DNA of 64,000 nt from Ferruginibacter sp050611725 (GCF_050611725.1 NZ_JBODJB010000001.1:2108001-2172000), one strand, 5' to 3'. Counted from the first letter of the stretch, positions 7,471-16,943 are shown. Program-made: numbers and translations. The notes: generated by a model not told the origin, from the letters alone.

Positions 7471-8670
7471 CTACCTGAATTTTAAGAACATACTGATGAT
7501 ATCCGATTGTAAATTGTTGGTTCTTTTGTAATGCCCATATCTTAATTCAAATTGTTTGATACCGATCACTTTTTTTAAGGGCGTGAATCTAAAGCCGGCT
7601 CCCCAAAAATGGCTGTTGAATTCAGAAAGATCATAATTGCTTGAATAATATACATCTGTGATATTGTGTTGCAGATAAGGAGCAAAATAGTTGATGCTTT
7701 GTTGTGCGTAAATACGGTAAAACGGACTAATTGAAAACAGCTGGTTTATTTTTACCGCGGTTTCAAGTTCTGCTGTATGGGCAGTCAGGCCCCAGTTGTC
7801 GTAATAAAAACGATAATAAGATCGCAGGATCAAGCGATCGCCTAAAAAATAAGTAGCTCTGGCTGCTATGGGCAACTTAAATCTTGTTGAAGGAAGCAGT
7901 TCTGTTTTCATTGACCCATTTCCAAAATACACCCGGTGAAAGGGCATGCTTAAAAAGCCATGTTGGTAAGTGGGCTCAGTTAATAACATTAATTGCAGTC
8001 GATCATTGATCACTTGCGAATAGGAGAATAGAGTACTTAAAGTGAGTCTTCCTTTTTTAGGGTATCGGTATTGGTTAGGATAACCCCAAAGGCCTCCTGT
8101 TTCAGGCGTTCTTAATTCGTAGGGTAAAATGATTTCCACCCTGTCGGCATAACATTGAGCTTTTATAATGAATTCTTTGTTGTCGTCTTTAGATCTTTTT
8201 GTGATGCCGGCACCAAAGCCTATCGATACATAATCCGATTCAATTGAAGTAGATAGATTGAAATTTATTTTCTTTCTTTTGGGTTCGTATTCTACAACAT
8301 GCTCAAATGAAGGATAAAACCGTAAGTCTTTTGACGAAGCCGAGGAAATGGTTGAGGGGTCTATTTTATCAGAAGATGCGGATGTGTAATAGTCGACACC
8401 CATGTTGATATTCCAGTTTCTTTTTCTATTCTTCTTATCGTACTTGTGAAACTTTAATTCAAAGCTGTTAGATAAGTCGGTTAATTTTTCGGTACCAATG
8501 CCCCCGGTAACTGCGGAGTTAACACCATCCTGAGAGTAGTAAGAACTCACAAGGTTGATCTCATCTAATGCCAATTTTCTTTTTTTGTATTGAGATGAAT
8601 CTGCGATCTGTGAAAATGCACTCAGTACACTAATATAAAGACCAACTACTACAAGGCAAATTTTTTTCAT
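7471..8670 (-). CDS. DUF3570 outer-membrane protein
   Basis: The start ATG at 8670 opens a signal peptide (MKKICLVVVGLYISVLSAFSQ). The mature protein matches DUF3570: DEINLVSSYYSQDGVNSAVTGG, KLTDLSNSFELKF, then many amphipathic strands ending in LQSDIISMFLKFR with a C-terminal Phe-x motif, as expected for a beta-barrel (cited in fragments). In other Bacteroidota DUF3570 genes often sit with a thioredoxin-like protein, a DUF4266 lipoprotein and an ApbE-like FMN transferase; none of these is next to this copy. Role unknown. Confidence 0.85.
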   Translation of the reverse strand: MKKICLVVVGLYISVLSAFSQIADSSQYKKRKLALDEINLVSSYYSQDGVNSAVTGGIGTEKLTDLSNSFELKFHKYDKKNRKRNWNINMGVDYYTSASSDKIDPSTISSASSKDLRFYPSFEHVVEYEPKRKKINFNLSTSIESDYVSIGFGAGITKRSKDDNKEFIIKAQCYADRVEIILPYELRTPETGGLWGYPNQYRYPKKGRLTLSTLFSYSQVINDRLQLMLLTEPTYQHGFLSMPFHRVYFGNGSMKTELLPSTRFKLPIAARATYFLGDRLILRSYYRFYYDNWGLTAHTAELETAVKINQLFSISPFYRIYAQQSINYFAPYLQHNITDVYYSSNYDLSEFNSHFWGAGFRFTPLKKVIGIKQFELRYGHYKRTNNLQSDIISMFLKFR

Positions 8671-8900
8671 GTGTTCTAACAGTAGCTTTTATCCTCCGAA
8701 TTTTATAAGGTGGTGGTCGATATGGTTATTGTTCAATTTACCCCATAAAGTTTTAGTGTTAGGGTAGGGGTTATCAATCCTTGAAAGAATATTGTACTTT
8801 ATGTGCTGATCGAATAAGTTTTTCATGCACTACTTATTTGTTTGTAAGGTAAAACTTTTTGGCGGGTTAAAGTTACTATTCGGAAAGGGTTTATTAATAT

Positions 8901-8933
8901 AAAATATCCTGAGTTTTCAGCTCAGGATATTTT
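8901..8933 (-). terminator. Intrinsic terminator (TCCTGAG family)
   Basis: A 13-bp perfect stem, AAAATATCCTGAG / CTCAGGATATTTT, with a 7-nt loop. It is downstream of the lipoprotein gene 8958-9473 on the minus strand. It shares its TCCTGAG core with hairpins at 16892, 19767 and 22502. Confidence 0.8.
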
Positions 8934-8957
8934 TACTTTAAAAGTATTTGTAGCAAC

Positions 8958-9473
8958 TTAGTCTTTATTGAGTAGAGAGTAGTAACTTTTTGGTTTAATG
9001 GAATAACTGCTATCTAAACGAAAACACATGCTGTCAAGAACAGTAGCTCCTTTTGAGTTTTTCTTTCTGTAGATGTGCATGATGTTGAAGCCGCAAGGTT
9101 TCCCTTTAAAGTTGTGAATAAATTTTATTTTTCTATCCAGTATGTCTATAGCTTCCTGATTGTATACACTGCTTAGTTTTAGATAATCTAAATAGGAGAT
9201 ATTATTGGCTAAATATTTTTGTCTGACACTGTCAGTTTTTGTTTCTGTAAGTTTAACGGAGTCTTCATATAATTGAAATGTTTTGTCATCATCAATGGAT
9301 GACGAATCACTTTTTAATTCGCCAAAACGAAGCGATTCATAACCCTTAGGGTCATTGATGTTTTCCGTCATGTATTTTTTGATGTTTTCTTCTGCCTTCG
9401 CTTTGGGATTGTCCTTACAACTGTTTAAGAGAAGTAATGCGGCACTTACAATGGTTAAGTTTTTGATTGACAT
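8958..9473 (-). CDS. Putative lipoprotein of unknown function (171 aa)
   Basis: ATG at 9473. The signal peptide ends in the lipobox-like LLNSC with the Cys at residue 19, followed by KDNPKAKAEEN, so the protein is predicted to be lipid-anchored. The body is helical and charged (KKYMTENINDPKGYESLRFGELKSD), with a central YLDYLKLSSVYNQEAIDIL stretch and a C-terminal GFNIMHIYRKKNSKGAT strand region. It is 10 nt downstream of the next exported-protein gene and likely co-transcribed with it. No family recognised. Confidence 0.7.
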   Translation of the reverse strand: MSIKNLTIVSAALLLLNSCKDNPKAKAEENIKKYMTENINDPKGYESLRFGELKSDSSSIDDDKTFQLYEDSVKLTETKTDSVRQKYLANNISYLDYLKLSSVYNQEAIDILDRKIKFIHNFKGKPCGFNIMHIYRKKNSKGATVLDSMCFRLDSSYSIKPKSYYSLLNKD

Positions 9474-9483
9474 GTGTTTAAGT

Positions 9484-10125
9484 TTAGAGTTCCTGAATGA
9501 ATTTTTTAAAGATGATATCGTTTGTTTCGTAGTACTTGTCTTTCAGGGTTTCTTTTTCCAGATCAATGGAATGATAATTTTCATCTTCATCAAAATAAAA
9601 ACGAAAGATGTTTTTAGTAGGAAACCATTTCATAGATACACTTAATTTCCATTTAGCATACATTGTATTATCAAAGCCGGCAAAATCTTTTTTGACCTCC
9701 TCCAATACACGTTTTTCATCAAATTTTCCATCGCAATAACCTTCTCCGTAGCAGATCAATGCTTTGCTTTTGTAATATGCACTGTCTTTTGAGTCTTTAC
9801 GTTCCACTGTATCGAGGACATTGTAGGTAAAGTCAAACTCTTTTACATATACGAGCATTGTGTATTCATTTCCACTTAAATTTATTCTGTAAAGGTTGTA
9901 TGATGTAAACGATTCATTCGCATAAGGAATATCGTGAAATTCTGATAAGATGCCATTTGGCGAACTTACCCATTTACCTATATCATTCTTTCGCCACCCG
10001 GTTGCTTGTTTCAAAGTGGCTATTTTTTTTGTAATGATTGGTTGTACATCATCAACTCTGTCATCCTGTGCTTGAAGTTGTAATGAAATTGCAGCAATAA
10101 GAATTAAAAGAATAGATTTTAACAT
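9484..10125 (-). CDS. Exported protein of unknown function (213 aa)
   Basis: ATG at 10125 opens a signal peptide (MLKSILLILIAAISLQLQAQ). The mature protein has TGWRKNDIGKWVSSPNGI, a pattern seen in exported Bacteroidota proteins where a Trp-rich phrase describes an input line, and ends in DIIFKKFIQEL. Likely periplasmic. It forms a pair with the downstream lipoprotein gene (10-nt gap, terminator after it). Function unknown. Confidence 0.7.
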   Translation of the reverse strand: MLKSILLILIAAISLQLQAQDDRVDDVQPIITKKIATLKQATGWRKNDIGKWVSSPNGILSEFHDIPYANESFTSYNLYRINLSGNEYTMLVYVKEFDFTYNVLDTVERKDSKDSAYYKSKALICYGEGYCDGKFDEKRVLEEVKKDFAGFDNTMYAKWKLSVSMKWFPTKNIFRFYFDEDENYHSIDLEKETLKDKYYETNDIIFKKFIQEL

Positions 10126-10342
10126 ATAGCATAACGGTTATGCGTAAATATACATAAATCTTTAATTTCTTTAACTCGTTGTAAAGATTTTTTATGTATT
10201 ATGCATTTCCTTAATTTGGTATGTAAGGATATCAAGGTTTATCCGCTGAAATAGCCAGGTCTTGTATTTTCCAGAATAGCTCATTCGTTAAAGAGGTCTT
10301 TTCGCCATCTTTCGGATCATTAGAAGTAAATCAGCTTGCCCT

Positions 10343-10900
10343 TTATACCATTCGCTTTTGTTGTTCACTTATTTGAATGGTTTTTTGAAGTCTTGATAGT
10401 CTTGTCTTTTCTTGTTTGGCACACATTATCCAATGTAGCATTACTTTTTTATAAGAAGGTGGTTGTAAGTTAAAAAACTTCCATGCAGGTCTATTTTTTT
10501 TGAATAGTTTCTCATAAGCAGGAGCCAGCAATTCTGGCCCTTTTTCATGTGCATAAATTCGTGACTTGTTTTCGGTTCTTAAGGCAAATGCTTTTAATCC
10601 TTCCGGAGTCATTAACCCTAGTTTGTTGAGTTCTTCAACTTTTTTAATGTTAACAGCACTCCAGATGCTGCTGCTTTTTCTTGGGGTAAAACGAATTGAA
10701 TAACTTTCTTCATTAATAGATCTTCGTAAGCCATCTATCCAACCGAAACAAATTGCCTGATCAACAGATTCTGACCAGGTCATAGAAGTTTTGCCGCTGC
10801 CTATTTTATAGAAGCCAACTAATAATTCTGTTTCTTTATCATGGTATTTTTTCAACCATTTTCTAAATGAATCTTGTGTTGTAAAAAATGTTGGTGTCAT
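10343..10900 (-). CDS. YdeI/OmpD-associated family protein
   Basis: ATG at 10900. Cytoplasmic, 185 residues. The pattern FRKWLKKYHDKETELLVGFYKIGSGKTSMTWSESVDQAICFGWIDG (cited as a region, residues 10-57), then RFTPRKSSSIWSAVNIKKVE and the C-terminal helical block ending PSYKKVMLHWIMCAKQEKTRLSRL match the YdeI/OmdA family. Members are linked by name to bacteriocin protection or OmpD association, but the biochemical role is not settled. The start is only 1 nt from the stop of the upstream esterase gene, so the two are likely transcribed together. Confidence 0.85.
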   Translation of the reverse strand: MTPTFFTTQDSFRKWLKKYHDKETELLVGFYKIGSGKTSMTWSESVDQAICFGWIDGLRRSINEESYSIRFTPRKSSSIWSAVNIKKVEELNKLGLMTPEGLKAFALRTENKSRIYAHEKGPELLAPAYEKLFKKNRPAWKFFNLQPPSYKKVMLHWIMCAKQEKTRLSRLQKTIQISEQQKRMV

Positions 10901-10901
10901 T

Positions 10902-12488
10902 TTATTCCGAACCGCCTGTTATGGTTAATTGAAAATTTGTATTCACTTTTACATTGGTGCCGGGTTCCTGTTTAAGGCTTCTGCAAAAGGCGTTGCCGCT
11001 CACAACCGGTTGGTTGGGAACTAAATTTATAATCACATCAGTATTAATATCGGGTACAGTGCCACATGTCCAATTACCTGGATTAGCCCAGGAAGTATTT
11101 ACTGCCCCTGTCCAATTATTTGCGAATACAATTTTATGTACAATACTTGTATCTTTTATTGCACTATTGGTAATGATGCATCTATATCGGTAATTTAAAT
11201 ATGAAGCAGGAACATTTTTTAAACTCAATGTATTTTGTGTTGTACCCGAATAGATAGCATCGTTTGAAATGTCATTGTAGCCTCCACCCATATCTGCCTG
11301 CCATTGATAAGCATCACCTGCTTTTTGTGAGCCCGAATAAAAATAAAATGCATCGCAGCTAGCAGGCCATTGCTTAAACAGCCATTGATAAGCTGCCGCA
11401 AATTCTCTTGCCCAAAACCACTCTGCATGTTGCCCATCGGTTTTGGTTACAAGTTTCAGGTTGTTACTGCTAAATCCTACATTGGTTAGTGTAGTATATG
11501 TTTTTTGCATATCCGGTACCATTGAACCACTTTCGGTAGTACCCGATACTAAATAGAATTTTTGATCGTTGCGTTTTCCTCTGCTAAGTATTTGAATATT
11601 ATTTGAGTCATTTGCAAACCAATAAGCAGGAGAGAAGTTGCCTACTCTTGAAAAAACATGTGGATATTCAATTGCTTCGTAAGTAGAAATTAGTCCTCCC
11701 ATTGAGCTGCCGATGACACCCGTATTAGAAGGATCTTTTTTTGTTCTGAATAGCGAATCAATATATGGTTTTAATGTGTTTACTATAAATTGCGTATATC
11801 GTTCACCTTTACCACCGCCGTAAGAAGGGTTTACCCAGGCCGACAATTCATTTAAACGTTCTCCTCCGCCATTATCTATACCTACTACTATTGCTCCATG
11901 ATCTCCTTGTGTTTGTAAAGTATTAAGTGTTTCATCCACCTGCCATTCACCGGAAAAACTTGTTACCGCATCAAAAAGATTTTGTCCGTCATGCATATAA
12001 ATGACAGGATAAGTTTTTGAAGTAGTATAATAATCTGGAGGCAGGTAGATCCATATTCTTCTTGTGGTGTTCAATTGCGGTATGGGAAAGTTGTTGCTTA
12101 AAATAGAAGTGTTATCTGTTGTGGTAGAATTGTTGGCTATATTTTTCCAGCCCCTTATTACAAGTCGTAAAGTATCCTTGCCACCCGAATAAGTGTAAGT
12201 ACGATTTGCAATATCATTGCCGGCCGTATTACCTTCCACAGTTGCCCAAGTGCCTCTGGTAAATTTGAATTCTATATTGCCGGCAGCCGGTTGAAAAGTG
12301 ATGGTGTATTTATTAGAAGGCTTTTGCATTTTGTAATTTGCATTCACTTCATTCCACAAGTTAAAATTTCCTGCCAGGTAAATATCTCCGGCGGGTGTAT
12401 TAATCGGAACTTTTGTTATTTCAATCGTTAATTGAGCAATCAAGGATTGTTGTAACAACAGCAATACAAGAAAAGTAAAGATCCTCAT
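10902..12488 (-). CDS. Exported esterase (PF00756-type) with N-terminal starch-binding-like domain
   Basis: An in-frame TTG lies at 12512, but the ATG at 12488 (MRIFTFLVLLLLQQSLIAQ) opens the signal peptide and is preferred. Residues about 20-115 look like a CBM20/E-set beta-sandwich (AGDIYLAGNFNLWNE). Residues about 140-390 form an alpha/beta-hydrolase of the enterochelin esterase type: RRIWIYLPPDYY, YPVIYMHDGQNLFD, and the nucleophile elbow GSSMGG; a His in GQHAEWFW is the likely catalytic His. The C-terminus has an Ig-like part and the phrase NTSWANPGNWTCGTVP, a beta-solenoid-like module common in secreted Bacteroidota proteins. The substrate may be an ester on a polysaccharide; this is inference. 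Confidence 0.85.
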   Translation of the reverse strand: MRIFTFLVLLLLQQSLIAQLTIEITKVPINTPAGDIYLAGNFNLWNEVNANYKMQKPSNKYTITFQPAAGNIEFKFTRGTWATVEGNTAGNDIANRTYTYSGGKDTLRLVIRGWKNIANNSTTTDNTSILSNNFPIPQLNTTRRIWIYLPPDYYTTSKTYPVIYMHDGQNLFDAVTSFSGEWQVDETLNTLQTQGDHGAIVVGIDNGGGERLNELSAWVNPSYGGGKGERYTQFIVNTLKPYIDSLFRTKKDPSNTGVIGSSMGGLISTYEAIEYPHVFSRVGNFSPAYWFANDSNNIQILSRGKRNDQKFYLVSGTTESGSMVPDMQKTYTTLTNVGFSSNNLKLVTKTDGQHAEWFWAREFAAAYQWLFKQWPASCDAFYFYSGSQKAGDAYQWQADMGGGYNDISNDAIYSGTTQNTLSLKNVPASYLNYRYRCIITNSAIKDTSIVHKIVFANNWTGAVNTSWANPGNWTCGTVPDINTDVIINLVPNQPVVSGNAFCRSLKQEPGTNVKVNTNFQLTITGGSE

Positions 12489-12546
12489 CGCATACGTAAA
12501 TTGTACACTCAAGTTACAATTTTAAACTCAGATAAGTTGATAGGCA

Positions 12547-13146
12547 TTAAAATGGAGAAGCATTACTGAATTCCTTCATCAGATCTTTTGTGAAATTGTA
12601 TTTCACCCCAATTATATAATTATTATTCCCGATAAAATCATTGCTATTTGCCAGTTTGATCTTTGTTCCGTAATATATTCCCACTGTTCCGAACCAACTG
12701 AGACCGACATTCGGAAGAACATAAAATTTTAATTTTTGAAAGTCTGTTTGAGCTATTGCACCGAGCCCAAGGTGCAGGAAGAGGAAATCTATATCTCCCC
12801 CTGCTGTTATTCCAAACAGGCCATGTTTGTAGTTGTGATTATTTTTCCAGTTGATGCCATAGTATTTAGTTGTAGTATTGTTTAGTAACCAGATCAATGA
12901 CAAAGAATTTCGAACCCTTGCTATTTCAAAACCAATATTCCCATCGTAGGTAATAGATGCTTTAACTGAAGGTTTAAATGTTCCGTAACCACCTTCATGT
13001 CGGGATAAGTGTTGTGTAGTATCCCATGTTATTTGAGCAATACCTCTATTGAATAACAGCAAAAGAAATGTTGTAATAATAATTCTAATATTTATAAAAG
13101 TAAAGGTTCTGTGAAAAATTAAAAATCCTTCGTTGAAACTCAGCAT
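12547..13146 (-). CDS. Putative outer-membrane barrel protein (199 aa)
   Basis: The ATG at 13146 is chosen over a TTG one codon upstream. A long N-region precedes a hydrophobic stretch (NIRIIITTFLLLLFNRGIAQ) that looks like a signal peptide with cleavage after AQ. The rest is beta-rich with Gly/Tyr/Asn, such as GLFGITAGGDIDFLFLHLGLG and YIIGVKYNFTKDL, typical of small outer-membrane barrels. It is in a row of exported proteins on the minus strand. Function unknown. Confidence 0.6.
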   Translation of the reverse strand: MLSFNEGFLIFHRTFTFINIRIIITTFLLLLFNRGIAQITWDTTQHLSRHEGGYGTFKPSVKASITYDGNIGFEIARVRNSLSLIWLLNNTTTKYYGINWKNNHNYKHGLFGITAGGDIDFLFLHLGLGAIAQTDFQKLKFYVLPNVGLSWFGTVGIYYGTKIKLANSNDFIGNNNYIIGVKYNFTKDLMKEFSNASPF

Positions 13147-13171
13147 CAAGAAATATTAAGTTCTATAACTA

Positions 13172-13666
13172 TCAATATTCAATAATTACTGCCACTCTAG
13201 TAAGTTGGTCTTTGTTAAGTTCATATGTACTTGCACTATATTTAACTATTCTAATAATATATCCATCGCCGACATAGCTATGAGCTTTTTCATATCCGGC
13301 TTCGTATGCATGGTCCATTTCCACCGTGTTCTTAAAACATGATTTTAGTTTGCCGGATAATTCCTTGTATTTGGCATTTGCCTGTGCATCGGTAGATTTG
13401 GAGCAATAAAATGCTACTACCTGATATAATCTGCCTCCATCCGGAAATTTTTTCACTCTCACTGAATCGCTTCCTGATATTGTTTCTTTACTGAGGAAAG
13501 TTTCATAATACTCATTTCCCCATACCTTTTTACCAACTACAGCCTTCTCATCTTTCGCAATTTTTTGAGGAATTGCCTTTAGTGCTTTACACCATACGTC
13601 TTGTGCATAGCTGGTTAGAGAAAATGTGATAAATGCCAATGCTGAAAAATAATGTTTGATAGACAT
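13172..13666 (-). CDS. Exported protein of unknown function (164 aa)
   Basis: ATG at 13666. The signal peptide ends SLTSYAQ. The mature protein contains two Cys pairs (DVWCKALKAIP, VAFYCSKS and LKSCFKN) that could form disulphides in the periplasm. The middle KELSGKLKSCFKNTVEMDHAYEAGYEK is helical; flanking segments are beta-strand-like. No domain is recognised. Independent start and good spacing support a real gene. Confidence 0.7.
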   Translation of the reverse strand: MSIKHYFSALAFITFSLTSYAQDVWCKALKAIPQKIAKDEKAVVGKKVWGNEYYETFLSKETISGSDSVRVKKFPDGGRLYQVVAFYCSKSTDAQANAKYKELSGKLKSCFKNTVEMDHAYEAGYEKAHSYVGDGYIIRIVKYSASTYELNKDQLTRVAVIIEY

Positions 13667-13717
13667 AAGATAAATTTATAGGTTGACTAAAAAATATGAT
13701 GCTAAATGTATTAAAAA

Positions 13718-14773
13718 TCACGAAGTTTTCTTACTGCCGATATTCTTTATTTTATTTCTCAGGGGCTCTTCAATAAAACTGTAACAAATAGCCGAGACAA
13801 TGATCAACACTATCAGAAATATATAAAAAATATTTGCTTGATCGGTTATGTTCAGTTTTGCCAAAGCTTTCAGCGTCCACCAATAAACAGGGATTTGCAA
13901 AATGTATATGCAATAGCTGATCTCGCCAAGAAATACAAATATCCTTTTGCTGAAAAGTTTAGTGATAAAACCATTGTTGATAGAGAATAGAAATATCAAA
14001 GGTACAAATATGATATTCAGAACGCCATCATGAAGGATCAGAATTGAATTATATTTCAGCCATAAAACAAAAAGTATTGAAGTGAGTATAATGTATACAT
14101 CTACATTTTTTTTTGTGTTACTTAATTTATTTACAAAAAATAATCCGGCAAGATTGCCAATGAGAAACTCATTTAAATGCATCAAGGGAAAATAATACAA
14201 CAGATCATGACTTTTTGAGGGAAAGCCTCCGTAGAAACCGGAGTAAGTGCCAATATGTAATAACACCTGACTTAAGATCCAGAAAAGTAAAATAGGGACT
14301 ACCAGTTTCTTATAATCATATTTTTTGTAGATGTAGTTGAAAAGAAAAGGGAAGGAGATGTAGAACAACACTTCAACGGATAGTGTCCATCCCGGTCGGT
14401 TGAATGACAATGCTTCACCGGGTATCCAGCTTTGTATTGTTAAGATGTTCAGCAATATTCCCTTATGATCAATCCAAAGAGATTCGACTTTCAGGTAAAT
14501 AAAGAAGAGCGCAATAGCGAATAGATAGATAGGATACACCCTTGCAAACCGGTTCTTTAAAAATTCACCTACACCAATTTTATTCTTGCTGCCATAAGCC
14601 AGTATCATTACATAACCCGATAGTATAAAGAAAAAACTTACTCCTACATTGGCTTGCTTGAATAGAAATGAAATGCTATCTAAAGAAAAAGGATAGATCG
14701 TATCTCCGAAATGATACACCACAATAGATATGGCTGCTAAAAATCGTGTAAATGTAATTTGATCAACCCTCAT
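13718..14773 (-). CDS. Acyltransferase 3 family membrane protein
   Basis: An upstream TTG exists, but the ATG at 14773 (MRVDQITFTRFLAA) matches the family start. The N-terminal signature appears as TFTRFLAAISIVVYHFGD with the catalytic-type His, followed by VGVSFFFILSGYVM. About ten transmembrane helices follow to residue 340, and the tail is Lys-rich. The family O-acylates sugars of LPS, exopolysaccharide or peptidoglycan from the inner membrane. The substrate here is unknown. It stands alone between exported proteins and the desaturase. Confidence 0.9.
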   Translation of the reverse strand: MRVDQITFTRFLAAISIVVYHFGDTIYPFSLDSISFLFKQANVGVSFFFILSGYVMILAYGSKNKIGVGEFLKNRFARVYPIYLFAIALFFIYLKVESLWIDHKGILLNILTIQSWIPGEALSFNRPGWTLSVEVLFYISFPFLFNYIYKKYDYKKLVVPILLFWILSQVLLHIGTYSGFYGGFPSKSHDLLYYFPLMHLNEFLIGNLAGLFFVNKLSNTKKNVDVYIILTSILFVLWLKYNSILILHDGVLNIIFVPLIFLFSINNGFITKLFSKRIFVFLGEISYCIYILQIPVYWWTLKALAKLNITDQANIFYIFLIVLIIVSAICYSFIEEPLRNKIKNIGSKKTS

Positions 14774-14903
14774 AAAGTTTGTTTCAACCAAGAAATGGCT
14801 GTAACATCGAAATTAGTTAATATCAGGATAATGGGTATTTAGTTTTTTTATTTTTTATTTTGCCTCCACTATACAAAATAGGTAAATTAAAATGTAATGG
14901 TTT

Positions 14904-15635
14904 TTAGTGCTTTGGGATCCGTATGATCTTTGTCCAATTGAACAAACGTATAAAAAAATAAGTTGCATCCATTTCAAACCATTTGAAACCAAAATTCACT
15001 TGCGCCGGATTTTTATGATGGTTATTGTGATACGCTTCACCCATCATTAAAAAGTCAATTTTGAAGAGGTTTGTAGATGTGTTTTTTAGCTTAAAATTTA
15101 TTGAGCCGTATTTATGAGCAAACCAATTAATGATCACTCCCTGAATGGGTACCATTAGAATATGTATTGGAAGCAACAAGAGTAACCAAGCTGATGACGA
15201 AAAAATAAAATAGATCAAAACGTAAATGGTAATCCAGCCTAATCTTGATAAGGCCGAATGAGCAATAACATCAAGCGAACGCCATTGAGGTAAATTTTTC
15301 AAAAACCTTTGTTCGATCAATACTTTTGCCTGATAAATATTATTTGTCATTTGACGGGCATGCCACATCATAACAAAAATGTTGCGGTCGTTTGCCGGAG
15401 AGTGAGGATCCATAGCTGTGTCAGTATACGCATGATGCATACGGTGCATTATTGCATACACTCTTGGGCTGATATAGGATGAGCCTTGTGTGATGTAAGC
15501 AGTAAGGTAAAAGAAACGCTCCCAAAACCGACTCATTGTAAAAGCTCTATGTGAGGCATATCTATGATGAAAAAATGTTTGCATAAAAAGGGAGAGATAC
15601 CAATGCACTATCAAGAAAAGTAAAATAAAGATCAT
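14904..15635 (-). CDS. Fatty acid / acyl-CoA desaturase
   Basis: An upstream in-frame TTG exists; the ATG at 15635 (MIFILLFLIVHW) is preferred. Membrane di-iron desaturase of the delta-9 stearoyl-CoA type. The three His boxes are visible: HHRYASHR (HxxxxH), HRMHHAYTD (HxxHH) and EAYHNNHHKNP (HxxHH). Hydrophobic segments flank them. At 243 residues it is at the short end of the family, lacking a cytochrome b5 domain. It introduces a double bond into membrane lipid acyl chains; its electron partner is not in the window. Confidence 0.92.
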   Translation of the reverse strand: MIFILLFLIVHWYLSLFMQTFFHHRYASHRAFTMSRFWERFFYLTAYITQGSSYISPRVYAIMHRMHHAYTDTAMDPHSPANDRNIFVMMWHARQMTNNIYQAKVLIEQRFLKNLPQWRSLDVIAHSALSRLGWITIYVLIYFIFSSSAWLLLLLPIHILMVPIQGVIINWFAHKYGSINFKLKNTSTNLFKIDFLMMGEAYHNNHHKNPAQVNFGFKWFEMDATYFFIRLFNWTKIIRIPKH

Positions 15636-15850
15636 CTGAAGGAACAATACATTAGAATATTGGACTACTGAATATACGCTTTTTAAACAAGATTATCTAG
15701 CTTATTGTTGCATTTCTTCTATATAGGCTGCAGGTATATCGGGTATGAATTATACAATTAAAATGCATATACCTGTAAGAATTGCTATATAAATACATCG
15801 AACTTTACAAAAACCGATCTGCTCAATTTTTGCCATTTAACTAACTATCA

Positions 15851-16038
15851 ATGAAACACAAAGGGCTTAAATTGTTTTCTTCAGTAATCTTTGTTTTTGC
15901 TATATTTTCTTCCGTTTCGGCGCAGGTTTATGTAACATTAGAGTTGTTATTCCTGTGAAATTAAAGACTGAAGTATTTATTAAGGCTATACTGATTACTG
16001 AAGAATACGAATCATGGATGGTGCGTAAATGGAAATGA
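15851..16038 (+). pseudogene. Decayed small exported protein with frameshift
   Basis: ATG at 15851 opens a convincing signal peptide (MKHKGLKLFSSVIFVF through SSVSAQ) followed by VYVT and then an early stop at 15956-15958. If one base is restored near 15934, the frame continues as NIRVVIPVKL to ITEEYESWMVRKWK and stops at 16036-16038. The pattern AQVYVNIRxxxPV...EEYESW resembles the start of YXWXGXW-repeat proteins common in Chitinophagaceae, which are longer. I read it as a frameshifted and truncated relic. A 35-residue peptide from the intact part is the alternative. Confidence 0.35.
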
Positions 16039-16075
16039 GGGAACGGTAACATAAAATCATCATATTAAATGAACT

Positions 16076-16882
16076 ATGTATAAATTTTATTTTATTCTGC
16101 AGCTTGCAGCAATCACTTTTACTTTTAGTCAGTGCAATCAACCGGTAGCTCCTAAGCATGCCGCAGAGCGAAAAAGAATTGAACCTAAAAGCATAGGTTA
16201 TCATATTGAAGATGCCAAGGAATGGTTAAAGACACATGCAACAGATTCGGTACTACAGCGTATTGTATTTGCTGTGAATAGGGTAGATATGAAACATCTC
16301 CCATTATTAGATACGATCATTGTTCCTAATGATGGTAGTGGCGATATTGAATATTATATGCCATTCCCATTAAATGTTCCCGACATAAAAACTGTTCAAA
16401 AAATACTTTTCTTTTCTTATTCAACACAATCTTTTGCCGCTTATGAAATGGGAGAACTGGTGCATACAGGGCCGGTTAGTATGGGTAGAGAAAAAGACAT
16501 TACTCCATCCGGACTATATTATACCAATTGGAAAGCAGAGAAGACCACCAGTACTTTTAATGATGAATGGGAGCTTAAATGGAATTTTAATATTGAAAAT
16601 AAATTAGGAATAGGGTTTCATCAATACGATCTGCCTGGTTACCCAGCATCACACTCCTGTCTTCGGTTACTTGAAAAAGATGCAATGTATTTGTACAATT
16701 GGGCAGACCAGTGGATATTGGATGAAAAGAATAAAGACAGCATCCGTACAAAAGGTACACCAGTTATTATATTTGGCAGTTATCCTTTTGGCTCAGCTAA
16801 ACCATGGCTGCAATTGCTTAATGATCCACATTCACTTGATATATCGCCGGCAACTCTCGGCCGGGAGTGGGGACGATTTTGA
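16076..16882 (+). CDS. L,D-transpeptidase (YkuD domain) family protein
   Basis: ATG at 16076. The N-terminus is hydrophobic and ends FSQC, so it may be a lipoprotein, although the lipobox is imperfect. The YkuD catalytic region is residues about 110-245: ILFFSYSTQSFAAYEMGELV, GPVSMGREKDITPSGLYYT, and the active-site segment GFHQYDLPGYPASHSCLRL with His193 and Cys195 (usual form SHGC). The Gly of SHGC is Ser here. The family forms 3-3 peptidoglycan crosslinks or attaches proteins to peptidoglycan in the periplasm. Confidence 0.88.
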   Translation: MYKFYFILQLAAITFTFSQCNQPVAPKHAAERKRIEPKSIGYHIEDAKEWLKTHATDSVLQRIVFAVNRVDMKHLPLLDTIIVPNDGSGDIEYYMPFPLNVPDIKTVQKILFFSYSTQSFAAYEMGELVHTGPVSMGREKDITPSGLYYTNWKAEKTTSTFNDEWELKWNFNIENKLGIGFHQYDLPGYPASHSCLRLLEKDAMYLYNWADQWILDEKNKDSIRTKGTPVIIFGSYPFGSAKPWLQLLNDPHSLDISPATLGREWGRF

Positions 16883-16891
16883 TTACAAAAA

Positions 16892-16918
16892 AAATCCTGA
16901 GCTATAAAGTCAGGATTT
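16892..16918 (-). terminator. Terminator hairpin (TCCTGAG family)
   Basis: Stem AAATCCTGA / TCAGGATTT with a 9-nt loop between two converging genes. The minus-strand copy is followed by eight T residues, so it best serves the gene at 16944-17474; the plus strand has only a short T run. Confidence 0.7.
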
Positions 16919-16943
16919 CCCAATATGATGTAGTCTACAAAAA

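Noticed and set aside
8689..8828. Possible small protein between the DUF3570 gene and the lipoprotein gene, starting with ATG at 8828
   Set aside because: A careful count of the T run shows the frame stops after 8 residues; an apparent 45-codon frame was a miscount.
9355..9645. Plus-strand 96-codon frame with hydrophobic stretches
   Set aside because: It overlaps two exported-protein genes with proper signal peptides on the minus strand; it is an antisense shadow.
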